The notes under the pieces were generated by a model. It saw only the letters and a list, made by a program, of their open reading frames with translations. It had not been told where the DNA came from and made no database searches. The position numbers and the translations under genes were made by a program. From Chionoecetes opilio (lineage: Eukaryota > Arthropoda > Malacostraca > Decapoda > Majidae), in assembly GCA_016584305.1 (NCBI GenBank), contig JACEEZ010022558.1, positions 46,491 to 110,490 of the forward strand: a DNA stretch of 64,000 nt, given 5' to 3'. Position 1 is the stretch's first letter, and each line of letters opens with the position of its first letter. Positions 44,468 through 56,654 of this stretch are shown here, one piece after another.

Positions 44468-45745
44468 CAGGACGCTCGGGGGACACTGGTACAGCCTCTC
44501 ATTCATTCATCTCACAATCATTGAATTGAATTAATGCTAAAAAAGGGAAAATGTGCCAGACGTCAGAGGTCACATGGCACTATAGCAAAGCATAAAAATG
44601 GGAGGGGATATAGAAAAATAGCGAAACGGTGAGGGAAGGGGAAAGAATGGAATGTTACAGCAGGATGGTTAGATCAGATGCAGGATGTGGATTTGTTGGA
44701 GGAAGGAGGTAAAATTTTCCAGGGAGAAGGAGGGGATTCCGGGATAATGTCCGCAAGACAGGGAGGTCGGGCAAGGGAGGACAAATGAGGGAAGGAACTG
44801 GAACGGGCAGGAGTAAGATGGGGGCAGGATATTAGGGCATGTTGGACAGTGAGAGGAGCTTGCGGGACACTGGGTTCAGCCTTATTAATTTCGCTATCAT
44901 GCTATTTCCCTATCTGTTCCATATACGTTTTCTTTCCTGCCTATTCATTACCTTTAGTCTCTCTATTCATCTATATCATCTTTCATTATTCATTTAGTCT
45001 CTTTCCTAATCATCTATTCCTCTATGTCCCCGTAAGTAGGAAGACCTTCACAGGAAGTTTATAGACACAGGGTACAGCCGCTCATTCATTCATCTCGCCA
45101 TCATTATATTTCCCTGTCTGTTCCATCGCTGTGTTCCTTCCTTCCTACTCATTTCCTAAGAGAGAGTAGTGGAATGTTCTGAAAGGTTTATATGTAAAAT
45201 GAAGATAGAAGAATACACCTATAGACATCATATGTTCCCCTCTAGAGGCCGAAGCATTAGTATTCAACCATCTACATTTGCTTTTCTATCACATAATTTC
45301 GTCGATAGATCATGACTTTTTGTGTCGTGATGGTGATATTCGTGTTCATTTCATTGGAAACGAATCGTATTTTAGATTTTCTTTTTTGTATATTGACTGA
45401 TTTTGATTTTGATTTTGTATATTTTGTTGTAGAATCAAAGAGAAACTGGTAACAAAAGAAAACGAAAGATCAATTCAAACTACAAAAATAAGGAGACTTT
45501 ACAAAAACGATATATATATATGCAAATATCTCATTCTCAAATTCTACTAATTTCCTTTAGTCTCTCCATTTCTTCTAATCATGTATCTCTCCGTAAGTAT
45601 AAAAGTAGCATAGTGAGACCTTCATAGGACGTTTATAGACACTGGGTACAGCCTCTCATTCATCAGCCTCCTCTTTATCATCATTATATTTCCGTTTCTG
45701 TTCCATCACGTTCTTCCTTCCTTCCAACTCATTTTAGTCTCCGCA
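44468..45745. repeat. Dispersed repeat family R3, four copies
   Basis: A block 'gacactgggtacagcctc' followed by 'tcattcatt' or a variant recurs near 44484, 44868, 45063 and 45635. Three copies continue into 'atatttccctgtctgttcca' and 'ttccttccttcc'. The intervals hold AT-rich DNA, the right ~295 bp direct repeat and an R2 copy at 45165-45500. No gene was recognised. Confidence 0.7.
44522..44817. repeat. ~295 bp direct repeat, right copy
   Basis: Same orientation as 42783-43075. Differences are scattered substitutions and a few one-base indels. Together the pair brackets ~1.45 kb containing the Penelope-like fragment. Confidence 0.9.
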
Positions 45746-45954
45746 TTTCTCCCAATCATCTTTCTTACTAGACTGGGAGAAAAAATTAATTGTCAGTTTG
45801 GTTGTGTCTCGCCTTATAGTCCCACTGAGTAAATTATGAACAATAATATTTTTTTTTTTTTTAATACTATCTATACCTTTTATAATATATTATACAGTAT
45901 CTATACTATCTATTCCTTATATAGTATAGTTTATATACCTTTTAATGCATTTAT

Positions 45955-46150
45955 ATGATCAAGGAGGTAGCTGGAGATGACGGTGACGGGGGAAGCTTGG
46001 CCTGGTGACGGGGAAGCCTGGCCTGGTGACGGGGGAAGTTTGACCTGGTGACGGAGAACGAGAACTTGGCCTGGTGACAGGGGAAGCTTGCCTGGTGACG
46101 GTGGAAGCTTGCTGTGACGGGGAAGCCTTGCTGGTGACGGGGGAAACTCA
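45955..46150. repeat. ~22 bp minisatellite
   Basis: About eight or nine units of 'ggtgacgggggaagcttg' plus 'gcct', with small deletions. The minus-strand Pro/Ser frame is repeat translation. Confidence 0.9.
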
Positions 46151-46445
46151 GTACTCACTGCACCCAATCACGTCCACTCAAGTCTCGATGACGAACTGAG
46201 TGATACTGCCCAAACATGATGTATTTCGTTGTTATTGAACCTTCGTGTTTTTGTAGTTCCTTTAACTATTGATTATTTAATGCCAACAGTAGGGGAATAA
46301 CCAGACATCAGAGCCATATGTTCTTCAATACGAAACTCTGAATATTACCTTTTATTTTTATTTGTCACTTAATACTGTTACTGAATGTCTAGGTGAGCAT
46401 ATTATAAGCTTCTAGAACTATGATGTCTTTCACTTTTTAATAACT
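46151..46445. other. No recognised feature
   Basis: Ordinary AT-rich DNA between two minisatellites. Confidence 0.4.
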
Positions 46446-46930
46446 TTTACTACACGTTTTTCAACACTTTTTACTTACATTTTCTAATTTTTCAACACTT
46501 TTTACTACACAATCTTTTAAATACTTTTTACTACACAGTCTTTTTCAACACTTTTTACTACACAGTCTTTTCAACACTTTTTACTACAGTCTTTTCAACA
46601 CTTTTTACTACACAGTTTTTTCAACACTTTTTACTACACAGTTTTTTCAACACTTTTTACTACACAGTTTTTTCAACACTTTTACTACAGTTTTTTCAAC
46701 ACTTTTTACTACACAGTCTTTTCAACACTTTTTACTACACAGTCTTTCAGCACTTTTTACTACAGTCTTTTCAACATTTTTTTCTAACAGTTTTTTCAAC
46801 ACTTTTTACTAGTCTTTTCAACACTTTTTACTACACAGTTTTTCAACACTTTTTAATAACAGTCTTTTCAACACTTTTTACCACAGTCTTTTCAACACTT
46901 TTTACTACAGTCTTTTCAACACTACTATTT
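46446..46930. repeat. AT-rich ~22-24 bp minisatellite, block 1a
   Basis: Units of 'caacactttttactacacag' plus 'tcttttt' or 'tttttt'. About 20 units, followed by T-rich and ACAT-type microsatellite DNA to 47040. Confidence 0.95.
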
Positions 46931-47049
46931 TTTTTATTTTTTTTATTTACATCTATTACATAATATATATACATATACATATACCTATGCACATACATAC
47001 ACATACACATACATCCACATATATATATATATATATATACATAAAAAGC

Positions 47050-47345
47050 AGTAATAAATGAGCGGGCATCAGCCCGCCGCTGTAGCCGCAGCCACAGTCA
47101 GTTCACAGGTGGGCGGGGCGTGAGGTCACTCCCGCTCCTTAGTGTTCATCGGGGGGGGGGGCGGCACGTACCACCTCCAGCAGCAGGGCAGGTTTTTCTG
47201 AAACTGCCGCACGAGGGCGGCCGCGTTCTCCAGCGGGCCGACACGCTGTCTGAGCCGCTCTGTAGCGGGGCAGGAAAGCAGGTAGTGAGTGGGTCAGGAG
47301 ATGGGGGGTCATACGAGGATACTGCTCACACGGCCGCTCCTCAAA
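47050..47345 (-). other. GC-rich island with a candidate exon
   Basis: About 295 bp of GC-rich DNA abruptly embedded in the AT-rich minisatellite. On the minus strand a pyrimidine-rich stretch ending CTACAG (47260-47265) precedes a stop-free run from 47259 that reads RLRQRVGPLENAAALVRQF, then QKNLPCCW. It is followed by GTGGTACGTG near 47175-47165, which contains donor-like GT sites. The composition and splice-like flanks suggest an 85-88 bp exon. The protein is unknown. The plus strand is also open here (47120-47340), so the reading strand is not settled. Confidence 0.3.
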
Positions 47346-48990
47346 CCCGTTTACTACACAGTCTTTTCAACACTTTTTACTACCAGTCTTTTCAACACTT
47401 TTTACTACAATCTTTTCAACACTTTTTACTACACAGTTTTTTCAACACTTTTTACTACAGTTTTTTCAACATTTTTACTACAGTTTTTTCTACACTTTTT
47501 ACTACAGTTTTTTTACACTTTTTACTATACAGTTTTTTCTACACTTTTTACTACAAGTTTTTCAACACTTTTTACTATATAGTTTTTTCTACACTTTTTA
47601 CTACATAGTTTTTCAACACTTTTTACTACACAGTTTTTCAACACTTTTACTAACAGTTTTTTCAACACTTTTTACTACAGTTTTTTCAACACTTTTTACT
47701 ACAGCTTTTTCTACACTTTTTACTACAGTTTTTCAACACTTTTTACTACAAGTTTTTTCAACACTTTTTACTACACAGGTTTTTCTACACTTTTTACTAC
47801 ACAGTGTTTTCAACACTTTTTACTACACATTTTTTCAACACTATTTACTACACAGTTTTTTCAACACTTTATTACACAATCTTTTCAACACTTTTATTTT
47901 TTACTGCACAGTTTTTGCAACACTTTACTACACAGTTTTTTCTACACCTTTTACTACACTGGTTTTTCAACACTTTTTACTACACAGTTTTTTCAACACT
48001 TTTTACTACAGTTTTTCTACACTTTTTATTACACAGTTTTTTCAAAACTTTTTACTACACAGTTTTTTCAACACTTTTTACTAACAGTTTTTTCTACACT
48101 TTTTACTACACAGTTTTTTCAACACTTTTTACTAAGTTTTTTCTACACATTTTACTACACAGTCTTTTCAATAGTTTTTACTAGTCTTTTCTACACTTTT
48201 TACTAGTCTTTTCAACACTTTTTACTACACCGTTTTTTCAACACTTTTTACTACACGGTCTTTTCAACACTTTTTACTACAGTCTTTTCAACACTTTTTA
48301 CTACACCGTTTTTTCAACACTTTTTACTACATCGTTTTTCAACACTTTTTAGTACACAGTTTTTTTTAACACTTTTTACTACAGGTTTTTCAACACTTTA
48401 TCACGCAGTTTTTCAACACTTTTTATTAGTCTTTTCAACACTTTTTACTACAGTTTTTACTACACTTTTTACTACACAGTTTTTCAACACTTTTTACTAA
48501 CAGTTTTTCAACACTTTTTACTACACAGTTTTTTCTACACTTTTTACTACAGTTTTTTACACTTTTTACTACACAGTTTTTTCTAACACTTTTTACTACA
48601 CAGTTTTTTCTACACTTTTTACTACAACAGTTTTTTCAACACTTTTTACTAGTTTTTTCAACACTTTTATTACACAGTTTTTTCAACACTTTTTACTACA
48701 GTTTTTTCAACACTTTTTACTACACAGTTTTTTACACTTTTACTACACAGATTTTTCTACACTTTTTACTACAGTTTTTTTTAACACTTTACTACACAGT
48801 GTTTTCAACACTTTTTACTAAACAGTTTTTTCTACACTTTTACTACACAGTTTTTTCAACACTTTTTACTACAGTTTTTCTACACTTTTTACTACACAGT
48901 TTTTCAACACTTTTTACTACACGTTTTCAACACTTTTTACTACACATTTTTTTTACACTTTTTACTACACAGATTTTTCTACACTTTTTA
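47346..48990. repeat. AT-rich ~22-24 bp minisatellite, block 1b
   Basis: The same family as 46446-46930, about 70 units. The common variants are 'tttcaacactttttactaca' and 'tttctacactttttactaca'. Plus-strand frames read Phe/Tyr/Thr repeats and are not genes. Confidence 0.95.
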
Positions 48991-49004
48991 CTACAGTTTT
49001 TTTG

Positions 49005-49500
49005 TACCAACTGCTTGACTAGCCTACAGTTGCCTTCATACACTTTGTGTGTAAAACGTTTTCTGCCCATTGTGTGTACCACTCTGCCAGTTGTGTGTAC
49101 CAACATCGCCCATTGTGTGTACCTACGGCCATTTGTTACAACATCGATTTGTGTAACTCCACAGTTGTGTTACAACGCCATTTTGTACAAATCTGAACCA
49201 TTTTGTACTAAGTTCTGGCACATTTGTGTACTCCAGTATTGCCCAAACACTTTACATGACAGATTATTTTTCACTTTTCATACACAGTAATTTTTGTACT
49301 CGAATGAAGACATTGCCACTACACTTATGAAACATGTCTTATATCAGCACTGCATAAGTTACAAACTCGGCTCATATAAGCCTTAACAAAAACTATTGTA
49401 CTAAACAATCAGGACTAATTAATCAATCGCATTTGAGCAATAACAAAATGCCATTGTACAAGACTCCGGCCGATGTGTGTACCAGCTCGTGTAATTGTTT
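49005..49500. repeat. GTGTGTACC-type ~22-30 bp degenerate repeat
   Basis: 'cattgtgtgtacca' or variants recur at spacings of about 22-30 bp from 49022 to 49245 and again at 49450-49490, where the final unit reads 'gatgtgtgtaccagctcg'. The period is close to that of the neighbouring minisatellite but the sequence is unrelated. Confidence 0.65.
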
Positions 49501-49980
49501 CCACTGTCCCGGATTGACTGCTCAGAGAATTAATTGTCTATTTTTAGCGTATTTTGTCGTGTTTGGAATTTGCCTGAACAACTGAGACAATTTGATCTCA
49601 TGAGCTTATAAGTAAAACTAGGTTCCTCTTAAATGATGCTCACTTTTAATCATTTTATCTCTAAACACCACAAAGACTGGACCAGATATTGAATAAATCA
49701 GTATTCTGAGTAATCCAGATGATTAAAAATACAGCATTCTTTCGAAAACCTTACAACAGTTTTAATGTTCGCTGCACATTGTAGTCAAGGACTTTCTAGT
49801 TTAGGATCGCTCTTTGTATACCGCTCAGGCCCACCTGAACCAAGTTCTCATATAATCTTATTTGTTAAAAGCTCATTCTTGAACACTATTACATATAACA
49901 AAACACAATAGCACTACTGTAAATCCCCTTCGGGGCCTCACTAAATTCCAACCAACCAAGCACTGATACCATGTCTCCGC
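49501..49980. other. No recognised gene
   Basis: AT-rich ordinary DNA. The minus-strand frame that begins at 50296 runs into this from the adjacent tandem repeat and is a repeat translation. Confidence 0.4.
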
Positions 49981-49999
49981 AAAAACCGTGATTGTGCCA

Positions 50000-50395
50000 A
50001 CTGTAACCTGCTTTTTTTTTCACAAAACTTGGGACAAGATTGAATGCGATCCGAAGTATCAAACTTGACCACTGATGTTTTGCCGCTTTTAAAAGGCTCC
50101 AAAACTTGAGGACAGCATTGAATGCGAGTCCGAAGTATCGAAACTTGCCACGATGTTTTGTTCGCTGTAAAGGCTCACAAAACTTGAGGACAACATTGAA
50201 TGCGAGTCCAAGTATCAAAACTTGACCACTGATTTTTTTTTCGCTGTTAAAGGCTCCTAACTTCAAAAAGCTTTGAATCGAGCCCCGAAGTATCAAAACT
50301 TGACCACTGATTTTTGTTCCTGTTAAAGGTCACAAAACTTGAGGAAAAACTTTGAATGCGAATCGAAGTATCAAGTTGACTTTTAATTTTTTTGT
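50000..50395. repeat. ~78 bp tandem repeat, five units
   Basis: Units share 'cacaaaacttgaggacaaca', 'ttgaatgcgagtccgaagta', 'tcaaaacttgaccactgat' and 'cgctgttaaaggctc'. Unit starts are near 50021, 50099, 50167, 50248 and 50330. Confidence 0.9.
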
Positions 50396-50449
50396 TGTTT
50401 GTTCAACAAGAAGTTAAAAAGCTTTTTGGGTGAGTTAAGGGAAGATCGA

Positions 50450-50560
50450 AGCTGCCCTAAAAAGGCCCCAAGTTGGCGGGCCAGTAGTATTCAAAATGGC
50501 CCGAGTTGGCGGGCCTAGAGGGTATTCAAAAAGGGGTCCAAATTTTTTTCACCAGGGCCG
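50450..50560. repeat. ~45 bp tandem repeat, 2-3 units
   Basis: 'gagttggcgggcc' followed by 'tattcaaaa' recurs around 50470, 50500 and 50525. Noisy sequence. Confidence 0.6.
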
Positions 50561-50614
50561 ATTAGATATGAAAATGGGGCGTGCGGGGAAGGGCTGATTT
50601 TGGACCTACCCCCC

Positions 50615-52570
50615 TTTTTCAGCACTTTTTACTAGTTTTTTCTCACTTTTTTGTATTTTTTAAACACTTTTTCTATACAGTTTTTTAAATTTTTTTTACT
50701 AGCCCCTTTTTAAACACTTTTTGCTACATATTTTTTTTCAACATTTTTCTAATTTTTTTTTTACACTTCTTAGACATTTTTTTTTCAAACTTTACTACCA
50801 TTTTTTAAACACTTTTACTACCATTTTTGTCTACATTTTTTACTAAACAGTTTTCCTACACTTTTTATTACAGGTTTTTCAACACTTTACACACAATCTT
50901 TTCAACTTTTTTTAAAAACAGTTTTTTCAACACTTTTTCTACATTTTTTTTTTAAACTTTTTACCCCCCCTTTTTTTTTCTACACATTTTTACCCTTTTT
51001 TTTAAACATTTTTTACTACCTTTTTTTCTACACTTTTTAGAACAGTTTTTCAACACTTAATAAAAAGTGTATAAAAAGCTGTGTAGTAAACTACACAGTT
51101 TTTTATACACTTTTTACGACACAGTTTTTCAACACTTTTTACTACACAGTGTTTGCAACACTTTTTACTACACAGTTTTTTCTACACTTTTACTACACCG
51201 TTTTTTCAACACTTTTTACTACACAGTTTTTTCTACACTTTTTACTACACATTTTTTTTACACTTCTTACTACACAATTTTTCAAGACTTTTTACCACAA
51301 AGTTTTTTCTACACTTTTTACTACAGTCTTTTCTACACTTTTTAATACACAGTTTTTTCTACACTTTTTACTACACAGTCTTATATACACTTTTTACTAT
51401 AGTTTTTTCTACACTTTTTACTACAGTTTTTTAACACTTAATAAAAAGTGTATAAAAAGCTGTGTAGTAAACTACACAGTTTTTTATACACTTTTTACGA
51501 CACAGTTTTTCAACACTTTTTACTACACAGTCTTTTCTACACTTTTTGTAGTATTTTCAAAACTTTTTACTACAATCTTTTCAACATTTTTTTTATCTTT
51601 TCAACCTTTTTATACAAAATTTTTTTCCCTTTTAAAACACAAATTTTTTTTAAAACATTTTTTAACGCAGTTTTTTCAACATTTTTTACTATTTTTTTTA
51701 AAATTTTTACTACCAGCCCCTTCTACACTTTTTCTCACATTTTATTAACATTTTTTACTTATTTCTAATTTTTACTACATTTTTTTTTAAAACATTTTAC
51801 TACATTTTTTTTTTCAACACTTTCCAAACATTTTTTTTCTCCTTTTTTATAGTTTTTCAACATTTTTAACACAGTTTTTTCAACACTTTTTACTCCACAG
51901 TTTTCTCTACACTTTTTATTAGTTTTTTTTAACACTTTTTACTAAACAGTTTTTACAACTCTTTTTTACTACACAGTTTTTTCTACACTTTTTACTACAC
52001 AGTTTTTCAACACTTTTTACTACATAGTTTTTTCAAGACTTTTTACTAAACAGTCTTTCAACACTTTTTACTACACAGTTTTTTCAACACTTTTTACTAC
52101 AGATTTCTCAACACTATCACACAGTTTTTCAACACTTTTTATTAGTCTTTTCAACACTTTTTACTACACAGTTTTTTCTACAATTTTTACTACACAGTTT
52201 TTTCTTCATTTTTAACTACGGTTTTTTCTACACTTTTTACTGCAGATTTTTCTACACTTTTTGCTAAACAGTTTTTCAACACTTTACTACACATTGTTTT
52301 CAAAGCTTTTTACTACACAGTTTTTACTACACTTTTTACTACATAGTCTTTTCAACACTTTTTAATACACAGTTTTTCAACACCTTTTACTACACTTTTT
52401 CAACACCTTTTACTACACAGTCTTTTCAACACTTTTTATTACACAGTTTTTCAACACCTTTTACTACACTGTTTTTCAACACTTTTTATTACAGTTTTTC
52501 TACACTTTTTACCACATAGTTATTTTACACTTTTTACTGCACAGATTTTTCTACACTTTTTACTACTTTT
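50615..52570. repeat. AT-rich ~22-24 bp minisatellite, block 2
   Basis: The same family as 46446-48990. It includes an inverted patch and a ~375 bp higher-order duplication: the palindromic segment around 'gctgtgtagtaaactacaca' occurs at 51059-51115 and again at 51434-51489 with the same flanks. Parts of 50.6-51.0 kb and 51.55-51.9 kb are low quality. Confidence 0.95.
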
Positions 52571-52571
52571 T

Positions 52572-52790
52572 TCAGAGAGAGAAAAAGAGAGAAAAAGGAG
52601 AGAAAAAGAGAGGGGGGGAGAGAGAGAGAAAAGGGGGGAGAGAGGAGAGAGAGAGAAAAGGAGAGAGAGAAAAAAGAGAGAGGAGAAGAGAGAAGGAGAG
52701 AGAGAGAGGAGAGAGAGAGAGAAAAGAAGAAGAGGAGAGAGGGGGAGAAGAGAGAGAGAGAGAGAGAGGAGGGGAGAGAGAGAGAAAGAG

Positions 52791-52833
<43 letters not shown>

Positions 52834-52948
52834 AGAGAAGAGGAAAGAGAGAGAAGAGAGAGAGAGAGGAGAGAGAGAGAGAGGGAGAAAAGAAGAGAGA
52901 GAGAGAGGAGAGAGGAGAGAGAGAGAAAGAGAGAAGAGAGAGAGAGGA

Positions 52949-52979
<31 letters not shown>

Positions 52980-52995
52980 AGAGAGGGAAGAGAGA

Positions 52996-53033
<38 letters not shown>

Positions 53034-53101
53034 GAGAGAGAGAGAGAGAGAGAGGAGAGAGAAAAGAGAGAGAGAAGAGAGGAGAAGAGAGAGAGAGAGA
53101 G
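52572..53101. repeat. (GA)n-rich tract
   Basis: About 530 bp of AGAG and AAAGAG repeats. Minus-strand Ser/Leu frames are repeat translations. Confidence 0.95.
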
Positions 53102-53764
53102 CAGCCCAGGCTCAAGGTGGTTTGCGCCCAAGGAAAATGAGGTCTCTCTATTTTCCCTTTGATTGGACTGTCACATTTAAAAAAACTGCGAGGCGGCGAC
53201 CCCACACCCTGTCCCATGAGGCGGGAGAGCGGCGTGGCGAGGCGATGAGCACAGATTTTACAGTCCACGTCACGAAACCCAGATGTTGGCGAAATCAGGC
53301 GGGGTTTTTTAGTGTGACGTTGCTGTGAAACTTAAAGGGTTACACACGAGTTTTTGAGCATTTCGGGGTCCAGGCACCCTTCGTTTTACGTCAGGCGAGC
53401 TGACTCCGAATCGTGGTTTTTATTACTTTCCCCTATTCTACCCTTGCCCTACCTATATACTAAGCTGATGTGAATGGCTGAGCGAGTACTGTCTGTGCAC
53501 ACACGCTTCTTTAGCTCCCTTTGGCATGATTCCCGAGGCCTTGCTCGCGCACTGTCAGGGCTGCTCGAACCACCCGACAAAGCGGCGGGAAGCCCCCCGC
53601 CCTCGCACCTCCCTCATTTGACTTCCACAGGGCGGGGTGTTGTTTGTGGTGTTGGTGGTGTCCTTATCGTGACGATCTGTCCCTCTGGGTGAGAGGGAAA
53701 ACTTTCCTAAAGTCCGTGTGACGTGAGGTAAGATTTTTTTGTAGTGTTTTTTTTAGCTGAAAGA
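53102..53764. other. Ordinary-composition segment, no gene called
   Basis: Mixed GC content with short open frames at 53122-53328 and 53474-53692, neither of which is recognisable. An acceptor-like 'tttgacttccacag' (53618-53631) and a donor-like GTGAGA (53688-53693) bracket ~56 bp, but the enclosed frame is low-complexity Gly/Val. I do not call an exon. Confidence 0.4.
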
Positions 53765-54165
53765 AGCGCAGGAGGAGGAGGGCGAGGGGGGGTGGCGGGT
53801 GGGTGGTGGGTTTTTTAAAAGGGAGGGCGGGGTGGGGGCAGGCTGGGGGGGGGTTGTTTGTAAGGGGGGCGAGGGTGGGGGCGGGCTGGGGCGGTGGTGT
53901 TTTTAGGGGAGGGCGAGGGTGGGGGGCAGGTGGGGGGGGTGTGTTTTTTGTAAGGAGGGCGAGGGTGGTGGCAGGCTGGGGCGGTGGTGTGTTTGTAGAG
54001 GAGGGCGAGGGTGGTGCGGGTGGGGCGGTGGTGTGTTTGTAGAGGAGGGCGAGGGTGGTGGCGGGGCTGGGGTGGGGGTGTTTTTGTAAGGGGGGGCGAG
54101 GGGGGGGGGCGGGCGGTGGTGTGTTTGTAGAGGAGGGCGAGGGTGGGAGGCGGGCGGTGGTGCGT
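53765..54165. repeat. ~45-60 bp G-rich minisatellite
   Basis: About seven or eight units of 'gagggcgagggtggtggcgg' plus 'gctgggg' and 'ggtggtgtgtttgtagag'. Frames on both strands are repeat translations. Confidence 0.9.
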
Positions 54166-54559
54166 GTGTATGCCTGTACGCTCCGCCCACCAAGCCGCCG
54201 AGACGCCGCTTACATATTATTATGTGACGTGTGTGATGTACCGCTGTCTTTTTGGATGCGTTCTACTACAGTTTAATACAAGGCACGTAGTTTACCCGCC
54301 CCTCACTTGTAGATATGACCATTTCCCGTTTTTCTAACCCCTCATTTTGGGACATGAAAATAACATGGGAGGGTTTTGGGGGGGTTTGGCCACGCGCCTG
54401 CCACCAATGCCCGAGACACCGCGACCAACCCAGAGATCCCCCCTTTATATTATTACCTTGCGCGTACTACATTATGTGACTTTGTAGGGCCCCATTGTGT
54501 CTTCTTCATTGTTTCCTTAACACATCACACTCTCCTTGACTTCTTATCATTTTAGAGGG
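54166..54559. other. No recognised gene
   Basis: Ordinary composition with no clear frame or motif. Confidence 0.4.
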
Positions 54560-55015
54560 AACAGAGGAAAGGAGAAATAGGGAAGGAGTAGAAAGTGTAC
54601 GTGTAGTGATATAAAGGGTCTATGTGAAGACGGAAGGAGGGGCGACGGAAGGACAGGATGATAGGGGGAGAGGGAAAGGGTGCCGGGAGAAGAAGAGAGA
54701 GAAGAGAGGAGAGGAGGAAGAGAAAGAGAGAGGGAGAAAAGAAAAGGGAGAGAGAGAGTTTAAATTTCCTTTTCCCTTTTTCTTAACCAAGGAAAAAGAA
54801 TTTTGCCGGTCATATTATGTTTTGAAATTTACCTTTTTCCCACCTCCCCCTATTCCTTTCCTCACCTCTTTATCTTCTTCTTCCTCCCTCTCCTCCATCC
54901 GCTCCTTGCAAGGCACGCGTATGAGAGAACGAGAAGAGGAGGAGAGAGAGAGAGAGGGGAAAGAGAGAGAGAAGAGAGAGAGAGAAAAGAGGGAGAGAGA
55001 GAAAAGCGTAATCTG
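54560..55015. repeat. GA-rich tracts with intervening CT-rich DNA
   Basis: Purine tracts at 54560-54760 and 54930-55010 flank a pyrimidine-rich piece at 54835-54905. Confidence 0.85.
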
Positions 55016-55924
55016 GACTTGACGAAAAGAGAGGCAACCACAAGACAACTCACAAACGGGGGAAGTAATGTAAACACTCCTGCGGGCTGCTCCAAACTCT
55101 CTGAAATTTCTTCCTATTTTTTTTTTGTCAAAAGTCGACCCCAAACCAAACCCCAATGTCCGTTAGTGGATAGACCCAGATTTGGAAATCGCTAAATACG
55201 CAAACCCCCCACACCACACACAAACCCCAAAACCCACAAAAACACACACCCACACACACTCTGAAGGGGGTGAAAAGTGGGGCATGGATTGGGTTTTTCA
55301 GGGGATCGGTGTCCGTTTTGGGGTTTTTCGGCAGGGGGGAGCTTTTTGTTTTGTTTTGGGTCGATATTTTTGGGTTTTTATATTCTTTTTCTCACACCAC
55401 TATCCCCCCCTCCTCCTCCTCCTCCCCTCCCCTCCTCCTCCTCCTTGGTTCATTAGGTCTGACATTAGTGACCCCCATGGGATTTAAGGTACCAGGGTCA
55501 TGGCGGAGGCTTGAGTGTACGGCGTTCAGGGAAAGTACCAACCCGCAGTGATTAACGGAGCGGGGGCCCTGATTGACTGCTCCCTCCCAAGAAAGCGCCA
55601 GGCAAGGGTGCCGCACCCCCTTGAACCTCAACACTGGTTCCACCATTACAAAAAAACCCTAAAAACCCATCTATCAAGCACTAACCTCCCCCCAAAAATT
55701 ATAGTTACCCTAATTAAACTTTTAAATTTCCTCACAAAATTTCCATGCGTTTTTCTATATTGCTGGGATCCTTCTTTTGGCCAGCTTTGGCGAGGGGTGG
55801 GTGGGGGAGGAGCCTTCTACTTTTCCATCCTTTTTCTCTTATTATCAGTTGTGTAGTGTATTAAAGCAAAAACTGTAAGGGCCTATCGGTCTGTTGCTGT
55901 TTGTGTTTTCCCTTTTTATTCCCT
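55016..55924. other. Mixed DNA with short CA and CTC repeats, no gene called
   Basis: CA-rich at 55200-55258 and (CTC)n at 55402-55444. Between 55450 and 55680 the composition is ordinary and frames are open on both strands (55515-55856 plus, 55392-55646 minus), without recognisable similarity. It may be part of an unidentified repeat. Confidence 0.4.
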
Positions 55925-56130
55925 TTGTTTTTATTCCTCCTCCCCTCCTCCTCCCCCCCTCCCCTTTTCCTCCCCCTCTTCCCCTTCCTCTTTCCCCTTC
56001 CCCTTTAAATTTTCCTCCTCTTCTTTTTCTATTCTTTTTCCCTACCCTTACTCCACTCCTCCCTCTTTACCCTCCTCCTCCTCCTCCCCCTCCCCCCCCT
56101 CCTCCCCTCCTCCCCCCTCCTCATCTTCTT
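55925..56130. repeat. CT/CTC-rich tract
   Basis: A pyrimidine tract with CCTCCTCC runs. Confidence 0.9.
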
Positions 56131-56169
56131 ATTCTTCTCCTTTTGTGTGGCGAAGGGGCTACAAAACAA

Positions 56170-56492
56170 GAATAACACCAAACACTTTACCCCAACCACT
56201 ACCACCACCCCAAAATACCACCCTACAATACCACCACTACCCTAACCCCACCACTACCAAAAACCACCACCCCACTACAACCCAATACCACTACAAAAAC
56301 TACCACCACCACCACCACCACCAAACCCCCACCAAATACCCCCCACCACCCCAACACAAAACCACCACCACTACCACTACAACCACTACCACCCCCACCA
56401 CTACCACTAACACTACCACCACTACCGCCACCAGCACCACCAGCACCACCACCACCACTACCACAACCACAACCATCACCACCATCAGCCAA
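56170..56492. repeat. (ACC)n trinucleotide repeat
   Basis: CAC/ACC/ACT triplets over ~320 bp. Plus-strand Thr/Pro and minus-strand Gly/Val frames are repeat translations. Confidence 0.95.
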
Positions 56493-56654
56493 CCAAGTAA
56501 GTGACGTAACTTTTCTGTCATCACTTTTTTTCCGGCATTCAATAACTCTGTGAGGGGTTTACATTCTGATCATTGGGGAATAAATGTGCGGTTTATTCAC
56601 CAGGTTTATCCCCCTTTATTCCAAACTCGGTCAGTGTAAAGTAGGTTTGTGGGC

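Noticed and set aside
47120..48184. Long Phe/Tyr/Thr-rich frames resembling a repetitive protein
   Set aside because: These are translations of the 22-24 bp minisatellite, open in more than one frame, with no conserved start or signal.
52520..53268. Ser/Leu-rich frames of 200-244 codons on the minus strand
   Set aside because: Pure translation of the GA tract.
53618..53693. Acceptor- and donor-like sites around a ~56 bp segment
   Set aside because: The enclosed frames are low-complexity or contain a stop, so there is no support for an exon.
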